Origin: Siphonodentalium dalli
Taxonomy: Eukaryota > Mollusca > Scaphopoda > Gadilida > Siphonodentaliidae
Assembly (NCBI GenBank): GCA_032622095.1
Contig: CP136063.1
Coordinates: 181,269,956-181,333,955 of the forward strand
DNA: 64,000 bases
Reading direction: 5' to 3'
The translations under genes were made by a program, and so were the position numbers. Below the pieces are notes generated by a model. It saw only the letters and a list, made by a program, of their open reading frames with translations, ran no database searches and was not told the origin of the DNA. Every line of letters starts with the position of its first letter. The first letter of the stretch is position 1. Of the stretch, positions 35,531 to 48,797 are shown one piece after another.

Positions 35531-35888
35531 AACCAATGGGAAGTAAATTCTGGGTGAATATTTGAGGTGAAATAGTATGGAAAAGTATATAGCTTAATGA
35601 TTGCCAGTAATGTTTCCATATTCAAATACAAATGAAGTAATAAGTAACCAATATATTGTCAGTTGGTTAAAAATCCACAATGCACAAAATCATCAGTTTT
35701 ATGCCTGAAAAAAATGGTAGAGCTGTTCTTTATCATAACTTAGGATTGGTGGCAGTTAATGAGAAAATTAAAAAAGATTCATAAATTTGGGTATCTAACC
35801 ATTCCACTGATTAATACAGTGATAAATTTAGAAGAATTCAAAATTTTCACAAAAATGCAACTTTCTGCTGGAAATGACCAAATGTCAT

Positions 35889-35983
35889 AATTCACTCGGG
35901 GAGCTGGTCCTATTACCTATTGGTAAAATCATTGTTCGCTCCGCTCACTCGGTTTTTACCATAGCCGGCTCCCCTCGTGAATT
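35889..35983. repeat. 95-bp inverted-repeat element
   Basis: AATTCACTCGGGGAGC at the left and GGCTCCCCTCGTGAATT at the right are complementary with one indel. Inner GGTAAAA...TTTTTACC also pair. Confidence 0.55.
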
Positions 35984-37671
35984 ATTGAGAGGCAATATAC
36001 ACAGCGCTGCACGCACGCCAAATCATCAGTTGAAAAGGAAAAACAAGGTTCGATTTACTATACATTATCGTAAACTGTATAGTGTATACTAGGTGGATCA
36101 TAGCTACGTATCATAATAATTTACAGTTATTATAATGCATAATTTACAAACGGTGTTAGGCATAGGCCTATACAAAGATTGTGCCTTCAATGGGGAGGGG
36201 GTGGCTAGCCACCCTGTTCACCCCCCTAGATCCGCCACTGCTTTAAGGTTGGTTTCTGTCGAAATATTGGAAACAACATGCATGTTTCATGACAACTCAT
36301 GCAGTACAGGATGCAATTTTATTAAAATAGTAATGTTTCAAATGAATCTTTTTATAGATTGACCGCATGATTGAACTTGTACAAATTTCACATAACGCTC
36401 CATAGTTTGAGCTTCAACTTCTTCTCTTTAGACATTTCATTGTCGCTTTCAATGTCCGATACCTTTCGTTTCTTTACACGCGGGTCGTCAGCGGAGTGGT
36501 GAGAAGAACGAAGCCAAGTTACCGCATACTGCTGTGGTTTCCAAGATGCCACAGGTGGGCCGTTCAGTTTTATAAACATGAGGTTAGAAACATTTTGGTT
36601 ACGGAGTGTGGAATATGTTAAGTTCATCTAATCATCTGGCTGAAACCGCAGATGACACGGGAATGCAGTTGACGCATTGAAGGAGAGTACGCAAATTTTG
36701 AGGCGCTCGGCGACCGTTATTTTCAACATATGTCTGGAATGCTGCAATAACTGATGGCCTTTCTAACCGAAACCTATCACAAAGTGAACGAACTTCATTT
36801 ACACCGAAGCCGCTGTTTTCATCAATTTTATGTGCCCAATGATCTGGATAGAGGACTTTAATTTCGTTCATGAGTTTATCATAAACGGATGTGTCGCGTT
36901 GCCCACACGAAGCCTTGGTTGTGAACAGTCGGTCTCTTAGAGATGCACAAAGTTCGTCTACAAGATCACTACGGTTTATTGTCACGAGTTTTGGATTTTG
37001 AATGAGAGGTATGGTTCCGAAGTTCCCCGATTTCACAGCATCGTTAGCATTTAAGCTTTTTGTTCCTGTGTTTTGTTTTAAAGCTTCAATAGCACGTATT
37101 GTACGTATCATACATTTATCGGCAGTAACTAAGTCCATTGTTCGGCTCTGTAACATGTCGGATAATTCAGATATAGTTCAAAAAGTAGATCGCACATGAA
37201 AGCCACATCAGTCAAAAATCCAGGATACTGCATGCGCTTCAGTAGTCCCTTAAACTGAGACGAAGTTTTGTTACTCCCATCGGATTTCTTTTTTAAATGG
37301 AGAAACAACGATTCATAACTTGTCCACATAGCCATAACAGTTCGGTAACTACTTGCCACCCACCTCGTACTTAGAAACGTGCCTATCTTCAAAATCTCGG
37401 ACTCGAAGCTAACTAGCAATTTCTTTTAACTCCCTTTGGTTTTTAGGGGATTGGCTGTAGATCGTATGCACCTTTTCAATGAAGGTCTTGAAATGAAATA
37501 TGCCACTAATTTTCGCGATCGCATCCCCTACTGCTAACTCTAAACGGTGATTTAAACAGTGCCATGTGATTATCTTCGGAATGTCGGCCTTTAAAAGTTC
37601 CATCACGCCACTGTTCTTACCGGTTAGAGCACTTGCCCCATCACTCATGAACGCGATTAAATGTTCTTTAA

Positions 37672-37905
37672 CCCTTTACCCAACAAACCGGCCAAAACCG
37701 GCCAAATAAAGCTTCAACAGCCTAAAATATCTTCGGTCTGTCTCAATAGAACCATACAAATATGGATATCATTGGAACCGGCTCCTTGACCACATTGTGA
37801 TAGTTACAGTTATGCCCTGTGCCAATGCATTCTCTTATATATGCGAGTCGACCATAGGTCGCCTCGCACATATAAGAGAATGAATTGGCCTAAAAAAAAT
37901 CTTTT
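37672..37905 (+). mobile_element. Truncated piggyBac-type MITE (CCCTTTACCCAACA family)
   Basis: TTAA (37668-37671) and CCCTTTACCCAACAAACCGG begin a sequence nearly identical to 57542-57780, including the 69-bp hairpin (37821-37889, two differences). The right end is lost at the start of the Pearl-like element. It interrupts the hAT pseudogene. Confidence 0.8.
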
Positions 37906-37927
37906 TTTTAACACTTTTTACCATTTT

Positions 37928-38400
37928 TTATACGCCCTTTTGAAAAAAAGGCCGTATTATAGTATTGGTCTGTCCGTCCGGGCGGGCGTCCGTCCGTCCG
38001 TTAACCTGTTGTCCGGATGATAACTTTAGTTAGAGTGAACCAAAATTAGTAAAATTTGGTATGTGGGTTTATTAGCCGAAAAGTAAGTTCAAGTTCGAAT
38101 TTGGGTTCCGCCCGCCAATTTTCACCGGAGTTATGCCCCTTATTTAACATTTTTTGACTTAGAAAATCCTTGAAATTTGTTGTCCGGATGATAACTTTAG
38201 TATAGTTTATCGGAATGAATCCAAATTTGGTATATTACTTTCACCCACCAAAACACAGGTCAAGTTCGAACTTGGGTTCTGTCCGACCATTTTTGGCAGA
38301 GTTATGCCCCTTTTTCGACTCAGAAAATTCAGTTTTTCTTATGTTTTTTGGTTTCCGGATGATAACTCGATTTTGGAATGTTTATACGCAAAACCCGTTT
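37928..38400 (+). mobile_element. Pearl-like element with (GTCC)n head
   Basis: The hairpin ATACGCCCTTTTGAAAAAAAGGCCGTAT is followed by TTGGTCTGTCCGTCCGGGCG and GTCCGTCCGTCCG. About two and a half tandem ~170-bp units follow (TTGTCCGGATGATAACTTTAG, AATTTGGTATNT, CAAGTTCGAAYTTGGGTTC, GAGTTATGCCCCTT). Relatives with the same phrase order are at 50318-51230. Confidence 0.65.
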
Positions 38401-38915
38401 TGTTCCTAATTGAGGTCAGTTGTGCCTCACGCGTCTTCCCATTTTGCTCAACTAGACACTCACTCCACTCCTTCGACGCGTGGACCCCCTGCGTTTTGCT
38501 CGGACCCAACTGTTGAATTTCCTTACAGATACGACAGCCCAATTTCCCTCCACCACAAAATATCCATGGATACGCCTCCTGTTTTCCTGCCCAGACTTCA
38601 GAGGACCATACGTCGGGCCAGGCACAGTTGTCGACAATGCCTGCTGAGGTTTATTTTGACTCAAATTGTCAGTGTCACTTGTACTAGCTATTAGGGTTAA
38701 TGTCAGTTTTGCGTGAGGTGGCCGCGGTCACATCAGCAGCCGAGATTTCACAACAATCACTCTTCCTTTCATCAAAAATACTACCACTATAGGGGCTTCT
38801 AGTGTAATGTTATCTTTCGTCGGCGTGTTGCAAGACTTATAGTTTTGAAAAATGTAGAAATTTCCCTCTGTTTTGGTTCTTTTGAATCGCGAGACTGTCG
38901 AGACATGTTAGACAT

Positions 38916-39192
38916 TTTGAATGTTTACAAAACAAATGCGCGCTTAACTTTGAACGACGTCACACGTTATTTATAACTTGCATTATACATATAGTATGGA
39001 GCGGGAAAAGCTTATACACTCCAAAACGACGTTTCTGTTTATGTTTTTATTATGATAACTAAAAATGTGAAGATATTTAAAGTAATTGAGGCTAAAAATG
39101 TGGGGGGAACAGCGTTCCCCTTCAGAAAAAAGTAGGGGAACGGTGTTCCCCCAGGAAAGCAACACTGCCCCTACCCCCTAGCGGAAACCCTG
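38916..39192 (-). mobile_element. Terminal region of the hAT element
   Basis: Non-coding leader of the pseudogene. Reading minus, the element opens CAGGGTTTCCGCTAGGGG then TAGGGGCAGTGTTGC, with an internal inverted phrase GGGGAACACCGTTCCCC / GGGGAACGCTGTTCCCC. Confidence 0.5.
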
Positions 39193-39303
39193 CATTATGT
39201 TGCAATTACAGGGCTTGATCCTTCCACTATGTGTTATAGCTAGTATTGCCCTAATCTGACTTCCATGGCAATATATTTGGAATTATGATTGCTCAATTTT
39301 TAA

Positions 39304-39772
39304 AGGTACTCAACCCGTAAAGAGGGTCCCCATCTCAACAGATTCCAACAACAACAATCCGATCAGAGGGTCCTATATTACTATTTCTTTGGCTTTGGGG
39401 GTAAAAAATATTTGATTCGAGTCGAGGAACCCATCAAACAAAGCTCAGAGTTATTAGATATTGATTTTTCAAATTTGTTATGTTCTCGAGATCAGTACTA
39501 ATAACTGCCGTAATCTGCTCTGGATGTGTACTCCAAATCTATTCAAACAGACAAGGATGAATAACTCTAAAATCAAGTGGTAATTTTAACGCAATTTTGA
39601 CTGAGTTCTGGGCCAGATAGTATTCCCGATAATGAAAAATAATAGATTTCTAAAATCGATATCTAACAAATCTGAGCTTTGATGGGTGACTTCCTCGACT
39701 CGAATCAAATATTTTTGACCCCCGAAGCCATTGAAATAGTAATTGAGAGGAGTTTTATCGGGTTGAGTACCT
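39304..39772. mobile_element. TTAA MITE, young copy 1 (469 bp)
   Basis: AGGTACTCAACCCG inverse ends with TTAA on both sides (39300-39303 and 39773-39776). Base-by-base reading shows no difference from 45107-45575. Non-coding. TTAA targets fit piggyBac or Kolobok; the AGG ends do not decide. Confidence 0.9.
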
Positions 39773-39928
39773 TTAAGTGCCAGTGCGTATTTTTGAGTTG
39801 GAAAATGGAAATTTTTCCCCTAAGACTGCAAGACCGTCAAGATAACACAATTTTTTTGTCTAAATTATTAAGTTAACAATATTGTATTCTTATGAATCAT
39901 GAATTTGGGATTAATTATTCATTTATTA

Positions 39929-40268
39929 TAGTGATATGTACCAATTATCGGATCGGGCCGAATGCCGATATATGGTATCGGCAAGATATCGGTATCGGCA
40001 AAAGTTAGTCTCCCGACCGATATCGTCAACCGATACATGTCGCGTCCTTTGTGAACATTGTGACACCAATACCAGGGTATCCGTTCTTTGCTGTTTATAT
40101 ACTTTGCAATTTAAAAGACAAATTCAAATTGATACGGAAATTTTCTGTTTCTTCAAAGCTTTTTTCACATACAAGACGTATCGGTATCTGTATCGGATCG
40201 GCAGATAATTTTTTTTAAAATATCGGCTATGGGCTTTTACCGATAACCCCTGTATCGTTACATCACTA
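39929..40268. mobile_element. hAT MITE with ATCGGTATCGG repeats
   Basis: TAGTGAT...ATCACTA ends with the exact 8-bp duplication ATTTATTA (39921-39928 and 40269-40276). The interior repeats CGATATCGGTATCGG. Related CGATATATCGGG sequence, without complete ends, is near 17210-17280. Confidence 0.85.
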
Positions 40269-40394
40269 ATTTATTAGTATGATCTAGCAGATCTACAGCC
40301 TACTGGTAGACGTTTAGTATAGTAGAATGACATGTAAAAAATATGTCATGCCATATCAGTTGGTCCTACAAAAGTTACAAAATGATGGGCTTAA

Positions 40395-40987
40395 AGGGGT
40401 ACTGTACGCCATTTTCATTAAATTTCCGGTGATAACAACGATCTAATATCGATAATATATAGAAACATAAATAATTTGAGTCGAAGATGTTTTTGTAAAC
40501 GCTCAGGTTAATAGGCTATCTTAAAATTTAATAATTTAAAAGTTAATAATTTGATATAAATTGAATTTATGACTGGAGCCATAAAATGGCGTCAATTAAA
40601 TTACGAATTCCCGTGTACATGACGTAATCAAATAAAAGTAATTGAGGGATACTGGATTTGTAAACCGATCGCACACACGATCGTTTGAACATTATGATGA
40701 TACAAGGAGAAAACTCAAGCCACTCACTGACTAGTGATGATACAATAACTTAAATGAGTATATGTGACTAGTATGCATATAATATAACTTTTATTTGATT
40801 CATTTGGTTGAAAACTGTACAAAAATCACTCGACAACGACAATTTGTATTTTTGCATTCTGGTAAATTTGCCATCCGTAACACTACTTCGTACTCAACAG
40901 ACTTTCAAATAATGGAAAAATTGTTACCGTATTCTCCGACTCGGAGACTATAGAAGCCAACAACAACATGTTGGGTACAGTATCCCT
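40395..40987. mobile_element. TTAA MITE of 593 bp next to actin exon 2
   Basis: AGGGGTACTGTACGCC and (reverse-complemented right end) AGGGATACTGTACCC, with TTAA at 40391-40394 and 40988-40991. Non-coding; ends 73 bp before the exon 2 boundary. Confidence 0.75.
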
Positions 40988-41058
40988 TTAAGCTGATATG
41001 TATCATGATATAACATGACATTTGGCATTTATTAGACCACTAAGTTCTTCATTGCTAA

Positions 41059-42069
<1,011 letters not shown>

Positions 42070-42242
42070 ATGCATCCAAAGTGACATTCATTCAACAAGA
42101 ATTCTACGATCAAAATGAATATCTTCTAATTCTTCATTAGACAATATAGATAAATTCTGAAGTTAGTATCTAGAAGACATTTTTTGAAACAAAACTATTC
42201 ATATAAGTGGCATTTAATATTGCTTTAATTGTTACCATAATC

Positions 42243-42248
42243 ATTAAA
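42243..42248 (+). terminator. Possible actin poly(A) signal
   Basis: ATTAAA, a common variant, 174 bp after the stop. Another ATTAAA is at 42422 and the first AATAAA only at 43366. Which one is used cannot be told. Confidence 0.3.
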
Positions 42249-43678
42249 TGGTATTGATCAATTCAAATGAAGGTAATGTTATCTATATTTTACCCCTTGG
42301 CCCATGTATGACATTTAGATAAAGCGGTTTCCCCGCCTCATTCTTATTTCTATCATTCTTAGTTTTTTATAATTTTGTTTCTTTTCTTTTTTAATCTTCG
42401 ACAAACACAATTTAAGGGTAAATTAAAATCATCTCATTTTTCAGTCTACATCATATTCATAATAACATGGTATGTCTATGTATTTGGGTGAATAATTGAA
42501 AACTGTACAATTTGGAAGATTGCATTACGCAAAGTTCAAATTCACAGAAAAAAACATTTCCGTGTCGAACCTGATGACTTACCATGAATTAGGGTTTGCT
42601 TCGGCACGCTGGAATTTTATTGCTATTGCCATGGCAACATGACTTAATCAAGCAAAGCAGTAAAATATGTCACTCCTGTTACTAACAAACAACAATCAGC
42701 TCACACCAATAGCAGTTAATTAGCAGTCATTTCATACGACTAAAATATATTTATTGTTATTACCTTTTGTTACTTCTTGGAAACAATTGAGCTTGAATAA
42801 GCTCATAGCGAATATGTTTAAAAGCATGGGTCAACTCACACATTTATTGCATAAAAGAACACAATTGATTACTCTGTAGGCCATGAACTTAAGAGTTCCA
42901 AGTTGATCATATTTGCATAAGTATCAACACTTTGTACCAATCTCAATATAATAATAACTGTTTTCTTTGGATGAGTATTTTTTTAACAAAATATAAATAT
43001 GCACTGCATGGTAACAGGAGTGACATTAGGTAACAGGAATGACCCTCCTGGTTTTCACAATGTGGCCATATACAGTGAATTTTGGTACACAATAATGTTA
43101 CGTCGCTCAAGAATCTTGCTTTTTATGTGATTATATTCTGCAAAACTCAAACCGCGTGTTTGGCAAGGTTAACACTCTGGCTGGCACTCGACTGGTGGGC
43201 ATCAACAGATGGATACAACTGGACTCATAGGCTGATTCAGATAAAGAATATGTTTGGGTTTTCACAATTCACCCTGTAAAAATTGGTCTGTCTGTGGTTT
43301 ATATTGAGAGCTAAGACTATTTATAAAAGTATGCAACTGTTTTGCTTGTTGGTGGGATAACTTGGAATAAATATCAAAATATTTTGCTGTAGCCACCAAG
43401 ATCAGTCTCTGCATCTCTGATGTGACTCTTGTTGGAAATATAGTATAAAATCTTATTTTGAATCAAACCGGAATACCAAATCATTATTCATATCCATTTG
43501 ACTCTTCAATACTAGTAGGTCACATGTGACTTTTCCCATTAAGATATAGCTACAGTAGAAGCTGTATAACACAAGACTACAATTTATGGTCTTTATTTTG
43601 AAGTTAGAACAGAACTGTGCTATCAATTTCTGATATTTTATATATGGAAAATTTAAAGAAGTTGACCATGGTCTGAAT

Positions 43679-43703
43679 GGGGGGGGGGGGGGGGGGGGGG
43701 GGG
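43679..43703 (+). repeat. (G)25 run
   Basis: Twenty-five consecutive G, a G-quadruplex-capable homopolymer. The length may be inexact in assembly. Confidence 0.85.
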
Positions 43704-43756
43704 CTTACAAAAATCAAACAACAAATATAATACATATATTACTTCATATTTTTAGT

Positions 43757-44850
43757 CGAGTTTTTTTTCCAAAACTCGACTTATAGTTTGATGGGGGACG
43801 GGCGGGCGGCCTGTTTTGCTTATAACTCAACCGTTTATTGACGGATTAAATTTTTTTTTGGTGTGTGAGTACATATCCATGCACGTAAGCTGCAGACAAA
43901 AAAATCGGGTTCGTCCGCACATTTATTACAGAGTTATGGCCCTTTGCCATTTTTCACTGATTTTAGGCTCGTTAGCGCAACAACTTCAACAAACGTTATC
44001 TGATTCGATTGAAATTTGGGATATAGGTGTCTCCCAAGTATATCTCGGATGAGTTCGAAAACCGGCCTGGTCTTATAAAATTTGATAGAGTTATGGCCCT
44101 TAATTAGTCATTTTTCATGAATTTTCAGGTCGTTAGCGCGATAACTTCAACAAACGTTATCCGATTTGATTGAAATTTGGTATATAGGTGTCTCCCAAGA
44201 ATATCTCGGATGAGTTCGAAAACCGGCCTGGTCCGATAAAAATTGATAGAGTTATGGCCCTTAATTAGTCATTTTTCACGAATTTTCAGCTCGTTAGCGC
44301 GATAATTTAACAAACATCATCCTATTTGATTGAAATTTTGATAGATAGGTGTCTCCCAAGAATACATCGGACGAGATAGAAAACCGGCCCGGTCCGATAA
44401 AATTTGATAGAGTTATGGTCCTTAAGTAGTCATTTTGTACGAATTTTGAGCTCGTTAGCGCGATAACTTCAACAAACGTCATCCGATTCAACTAAAATTT
44501 GGTATATAAGTGTCTTCCAATAATATCCTGGACGAGTTCGAAAACCAGCCTGGCCCAATAAAATTTGATAGAGTTATGGCCCTTAATTAGTCATTTTTCG
44601 TGAATTTTTAGTTTGTTAGCGCGATAACTTCAACAAACGTCCTCCGATTTGTTTAAAATTTGGAATAGACGTACTTGCCAAGAATATTTCGGACGAGTTC
44701 GAAAACCAGCCTGGCCCGATAAAATTTGATAGAGTTATGGCCCTTAATTAGTCATTTTTCGATTTTACCTATTAATTAGTCTACCGATACTGATGCACAC
44801 CAATTGGCGGTAGCCACCGAAAACGAGACACAGCATCACCTCTTGTTTTC
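43757..44850 (+). mobile_element. Pearl-like element with ~161-bp units, long copy
   Basis: The hairpin head TCGAGTTTTTTTTCC...AAAACTCGACTTATAG is followed by GGGACGGGCGGGCGGCCTG, the leader ATGCACGTAAGCTGCAGAC and about five tandem units. The marker GAGTTATGGCCCTT recurs near 43931, 44089, 44249, 44411, 44572 and 44733. The tail is CTACCGATACTGATGCACACC and CGAGACACAGCATCACC. The inverted sister copy at 7720-8312 has about 2.5 units. Confidence 0.75.
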
Positions 44851-45106
44851 AAATGGATTCTATTGAATTTCCTTCTTGTGATGAAAAGTGATGACTACTG
44901 ACTTTGGTGACCTTCATTGACAAGAACTGGCTAATCAAAGTGTTGTTGGCAATAAATGTTCCTTGCACATATATGTTGCACCTGTTACTGTCACTCATGT
45001 TACCAAAAAAAGTAACATGATGATGAGTGACATATATGGCAGTTAATGACAAATTTCTAAAAAAATTCTAAAGATTTGAAAACTAAACACTTATGTTTTA
45101 CATTAA

Positions 45107-45575
45107 AGGTACTCAACCCGTAAAGAGGGTCCCCATCTCAACAGATTCCAACAACAACAATCCGATCAGAGGGTCCTATATTACTATTTCTTTGGCTTTG
45201 GGGGTAAAAAATATTTGATTCGAGTCGAGGAACCCATCAAACAAAGCTCAGAGTTATTAGATATTGATTTTTCAAATTTGTTATGTTCTCGAGATCAGTA
45301 CTAATAACTGCCGTAATCTGCTCTGGATGTGTACTCCAAATCTATTCAAACAGACAAGGATGAATAACTCTAAAATCAAGTGGTAATTTTAACGCAATTT
45401 TGACTGAGTTCTGGGCCAGATAGTATTCCCGATAATGAAAAATAATAGATTTCTAAAATCGATATCTAACAAATCTGAGCTTTGATGGGTGACTTCCTCG
45501 ACTCGAATCAAATATTTTTGACCCCCGAAGCCATTGAAATAGTAATTGAGAGGAGTTTTATCGGGTTGAGTACCT
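45107..45575. mobile_element. TTAA MITE, young copy 2 (469 bp)
   Basis: AGGTACTCAACCCG inverse ends with TTAA at 45103-45106 and 45576-45579. By eye it is identical to the intronic copy at 39304-39772. Confidence 0.9.
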
Positions 45576-45899
45576 TTAAAGGCTCATTCTAGAATATGAA
45601 AAACATATTCCTGATATATTGAAAATGATGAAAGAAATGATATTGCGGTAACAGGAGTGACTTACAATTAACCTACTCGCCTCATTTGTTCATTAATGCT
45701 CTCCGGTATGCATAAATGATATCAAATCACCACAATTTTGACTTCTGTTGGGATTACCTATTTGGTGACCTTCCCTCTGGTGACGGGTTCCTCGAGAAGG
45801 CTACTTTACACCCTCATATAATTCCTTGTTATACTCTTGGTAACAGGAGTGACACAGAAATTGGTAACAGGAGCAATGAGAATGAGATCTATATTTTTT

Positions 45900-47030
45900 A
45901 AGTTTAAATGAAGAAAGTCCATATTCCAGTTATAGTCGTTTTGTTCAAGTTTCATGGACTCAAAATAGGATTGAATATGTGAGATTTATCTGATCTCTTC
46001 GGGAAAAAAAATATAGTCTATACATTTCAATGTAGAAAAGTAACATTCAGAAATTCATGACATGGATTCATGTTGGCTCTGTAAAAATCCAACAGCTCAG
46101 ACTTTGGTTCAGTTGTTTTGTCTGAATATCATCCTAATTATCATGGTACCTCGAAAAAAAATTTATTTGGTTTTCTCCTGTTGCACAAACTTCTGTAATT
46201 ATAGGACCAATGGTTGTTACATCAAATTGTACACTTTTCAAATATTCACCCATTTCATTAAGAACATTATTGTAACTTCAGGTCACTTGTTAAAATTTTC
46301 AAATGATCTAAATTAAATGATTCTCAATAATTTGTGCAGATGCGGTGCTTTTGAGGCCAGTAGGTCAGGTGACTGCAAACAAACCATATTGTTATTTTGG
46401 TTTTGGCCCAATTCTCCACTTTGTGGGGGAGTGGGAATGTTAATCTAAAAACAACACATTCCCCACTAAATACGGGCTACAAAATCAAACAATGAGAATA
46501 ATTTAAACCTATCTATGTGCTGTAAAATTTCCAACTAATGTTGTGTCATGCATGAAATTTTCAACTGTTTTGAACCCTGAATACACCTTTTAATTTATCT
46601 GTCTTCACATTTCCAGTTTAATAATAGTCCAGTTTCAACTGTTTTGAACCCTGAATACACCTTTTAATTTATCTGTCTTCACATTTCCAGTTTAATAATA
46701 GTCCAGTGCATTTATGGTGTCCCCCGGAACCAATTGCACGAAATTTTCTTTGCAGGAATAAGTACAGATACAGAAAAAGGGAAATTTATGAACTTTGTGA
46801 AATAATTTGGGTAATTTTGTCAAATCATCAATTTATGAATTTCCAGGGAGGTACATGTATATAAAGTCCTTTCAATTTCAGTGTACATTAAATTTTGGTA
46901 GATTCCAATTTCCTGATTACAGAACAGAAAACCTTTCCAGGATTCGTTAAGTATTTTTCAAGATATACTGTTAAATTTCTGGAGTTTATCAGATTTCGAA
47001 GCCTCAATAAGAACGGTTTACGTAGCGTTT
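45900..47030. repeat. Non-coding with an exact 74-bp tandem duplication
   Basis: 46559-46632 is repeated without change at 46633-46706 (TTTCAACTGTTTTGAACCCT ... AATAATAGTCCAG). Nothing else is recognised; the frames here are short. Confidence 0.7.
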
Positions 47031-47034
47031 TTCC

Positions 47035-48125
47035 GAAGACCCATAACTCCGAAGGTCAGATTCTCCGACGCCCCGATTCTCCGAAAGCCCATAACTCCGA
47101 AGTCCCGATTCTCCGAAATCCCATAACTCCGAAGACCCATAACTCCGAAAGCCCATAACTCCGAAGGTCTATAACTCCGAAGGGCCGATTCTCCGAAGAT
47201 AATGTTTTATCGCTTATTAAATAGTGTACAGTCCAGTGGCGGAGTCAATTGGGCCCTAGGGAAGACCGCCCCCAAAAAACATGTCAAATGTCATGTAAAC
47301 GTCCGGAAATCCCTCCTAGGCATTCAAATATTCACAGTGTTCCTGCCCAGGGGAGCCCCCTGACCAACGATTGGGGGCGACCCCTCCCATGCATGCGCTC
47401 CCCAAATTAGGCCTTCGTGATATGCTTTCGGCATATCATATGCATGATATATCCCCCACATAAATTATGCTAATTAATGTGCACCCCTAAATGGGAACAC
47501 TGGTGTGCACCGGGTATATTATAACGAAACGCTGCAAGAATGTCAGAGTAGCCTAACATGCACAGGGGCGAACGGGGGCCAAAGGGGCAGAACTCGCCCC
47601 TGTACATTTTACTCTGGCATCTCATGGGCCAACGTAACGTTATAGTATCTGGTGTATAGTCAGTGGCGGACCAGGATTCCCATTTAGGTGGGGGCAGTAG
47701 AAAAGGTTTGAATATTTTGATGCCCCATGAACGATTTCCGGGCGTTTACATGACATTGGACATGTTTTGGTAGGGGCCCATATTGTCTGAAATAGCAAGT
47801 TGAGGTTTAATGGGGGCAGTATGAATTTTGGGACCCCTTGGTTTCGCCACTGGACTGTACACTATTTAGTAAACGATAAAACAAAATCTTCGGAGAATCG
47901 GACCTTCGGGGTTATGGGCCGTCGGGCCTTCGGAGTTATAGGTCTTCGGAGAATCGGCCCTTCGGAGTTATGGGCTATCGGATCTTCGGAGTTGTGGGCC
48001 ATCGGAACTTCGGAGTTATGGGCCGTCGGAGAATCGGGTCTTCGGAGTTGTGGGCCGTCGGAGAATCGGGTCTTCGGAGTTGTGGGCCTTCGTAGTAATA
48101 GGTCTTCGGAAAATCGGTCTGACAC
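47035..48125. mobile_element. Foldback element with CATAACTCCGAAG arrays around hAT-like ends
   Basis: The left arm (47035-47230) is a tandem array of CCCATAACTCCGAAGG and CCGATTCTCCGAAG phrases. The right arm (47855-48125) is the same array inverted (CTTCGGAGTTATGGGCC, CTTCGGAGAATCGG). Arms continue symmetrically through AATAGTGTACAGTCCAGTGGCG. Inside, 47232-47853 has CAGTGGCGGA and TTTCGCCACTG ends and two further inverted GTTTACATGACATTGGACATG-type segments. The 134-codon frame on the minus strand is the repeat itself. Confidence 0.65.
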
Positions 48126-48239
48126 CATAAGAACAGAATGAGCCAAATTCAATATTTTGCATATGCTGAAATAACGAAACTTGTCGTGGATGTTAATATT
48201 GACATGTAGATGGGAACGAGTCATTTTGTGGTCATTTGG

Positions 48240-48797
48240 CCAAAACACATGGCTGCCTGCAGCCATCTTTGATTATTCTCTTTGTATGACTAAATACTTG
48301 CAGGGGTGCCGGAAGAGAGGGGGCAGCTGACCCCCCTGCCATTGACCAAGGGGCGAGCGGGGCAGGACTTGCCCTTTTTCTGGAGACAGAAAATGCTTTT
48401 TGTGTGTTTAATCTCATGTTTTTATAGCAAAATGTGACTTTTTTGGTCCAAATACCACCAATTTCACAAGGAATATTAATTTTTTGTCAATTTTATCACA
48501 AAACGGCCATAAAAACCGACAAATACCTTTAAAATAGGGATTTTTGCCACAATGAATTTATGGTTATTTTCCCGAGTTTGCGGAGAAAATGCCCTTTTTT
48601 GCGGAAAAGTGCCCTTTTTGTAGGCTCTGCCCTCGACGCTTCCGGCGCCCCTGAATACTTGGGCACAAACCTACAGATCACGTCGCTCATCTGATCATCA
48701 CCAAACATCAAATGGATTATCGGGGTGACTTCCAGATGGGAGCTATAAAAGTTTTCCGAAATTTTGTTGATAAAACGTGGCCATCTTGGAATTTATT
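48240..48797 (+). repeat. Second locus of the ~160-185-bp units (left part)
   Basis: GGCTGCCTGCAGCCATCTTTG ... GCATGACTAAATACTT, then a GC-rich insertion near 48302-48655 (GGGGCGAGCGGGGCAGGAC), then CTCATCTGATCATCACCAAAC and GACTTCCAGATGGGAGC. It is interrupted by the retrotransposon fragment and resumes at 49759. Confidence 0.6.

Larger units (their letters stand above)
36388..38915 (-). pseudogene. hAT transposase pseudogene, KIAA1586/ZMYM-like
   Basis: The minus strand carries a degenerate hAT transposase in order. It begins with an N-terminus from the ATG at 38913-38915 (MSNMSRQSRDSKEPKQ, then REISTFF). A cysteine-bearing segment near 38400-38570 follows (CRICKE, ASKEWSECLV, LTSIRNK). 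The RNase-H-like core is at 37411-37667 (FMSDGASALTGKNSG, WHCLNHRLELAV) and continues in shifted frames to 36632. The C-terminal dimerisation region is at 36388-36627 (LTYSTLRNQNVSNLMFIKL). Breaks: frameshifts near 37415 and 37150, a stop near 36632, and a ~730-bp insertion (37672-38400) of a piggyBac-type MITE plus a Pearl-like element. The element's right end at 39192 (CAGGGTTTCCGC, minus strand) is hAT-like. The left end was not found. Confidence 0.8.
42669..45877 (+). repeat. Dispersed GGTAACAGGAGTGAC motif region
   Basis: Copies at 43010-43024, 43029-43043 (one mismatch), 45647-45661, 45839-45853 and 45863-45877 (partial), with a reverse copy at 42669-42683 and a variant near 44981-45004. 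A Pearl-like element and a TTAA MITE are nested between them. Probably the remains of one element with repeated binding phrases. No coding region is seen. Confidence 0.6.

Noticed and set aside
47862-48266. 134-codon minus-strand frame
   Set aside because: Translation of the CCGAAG tandem array.
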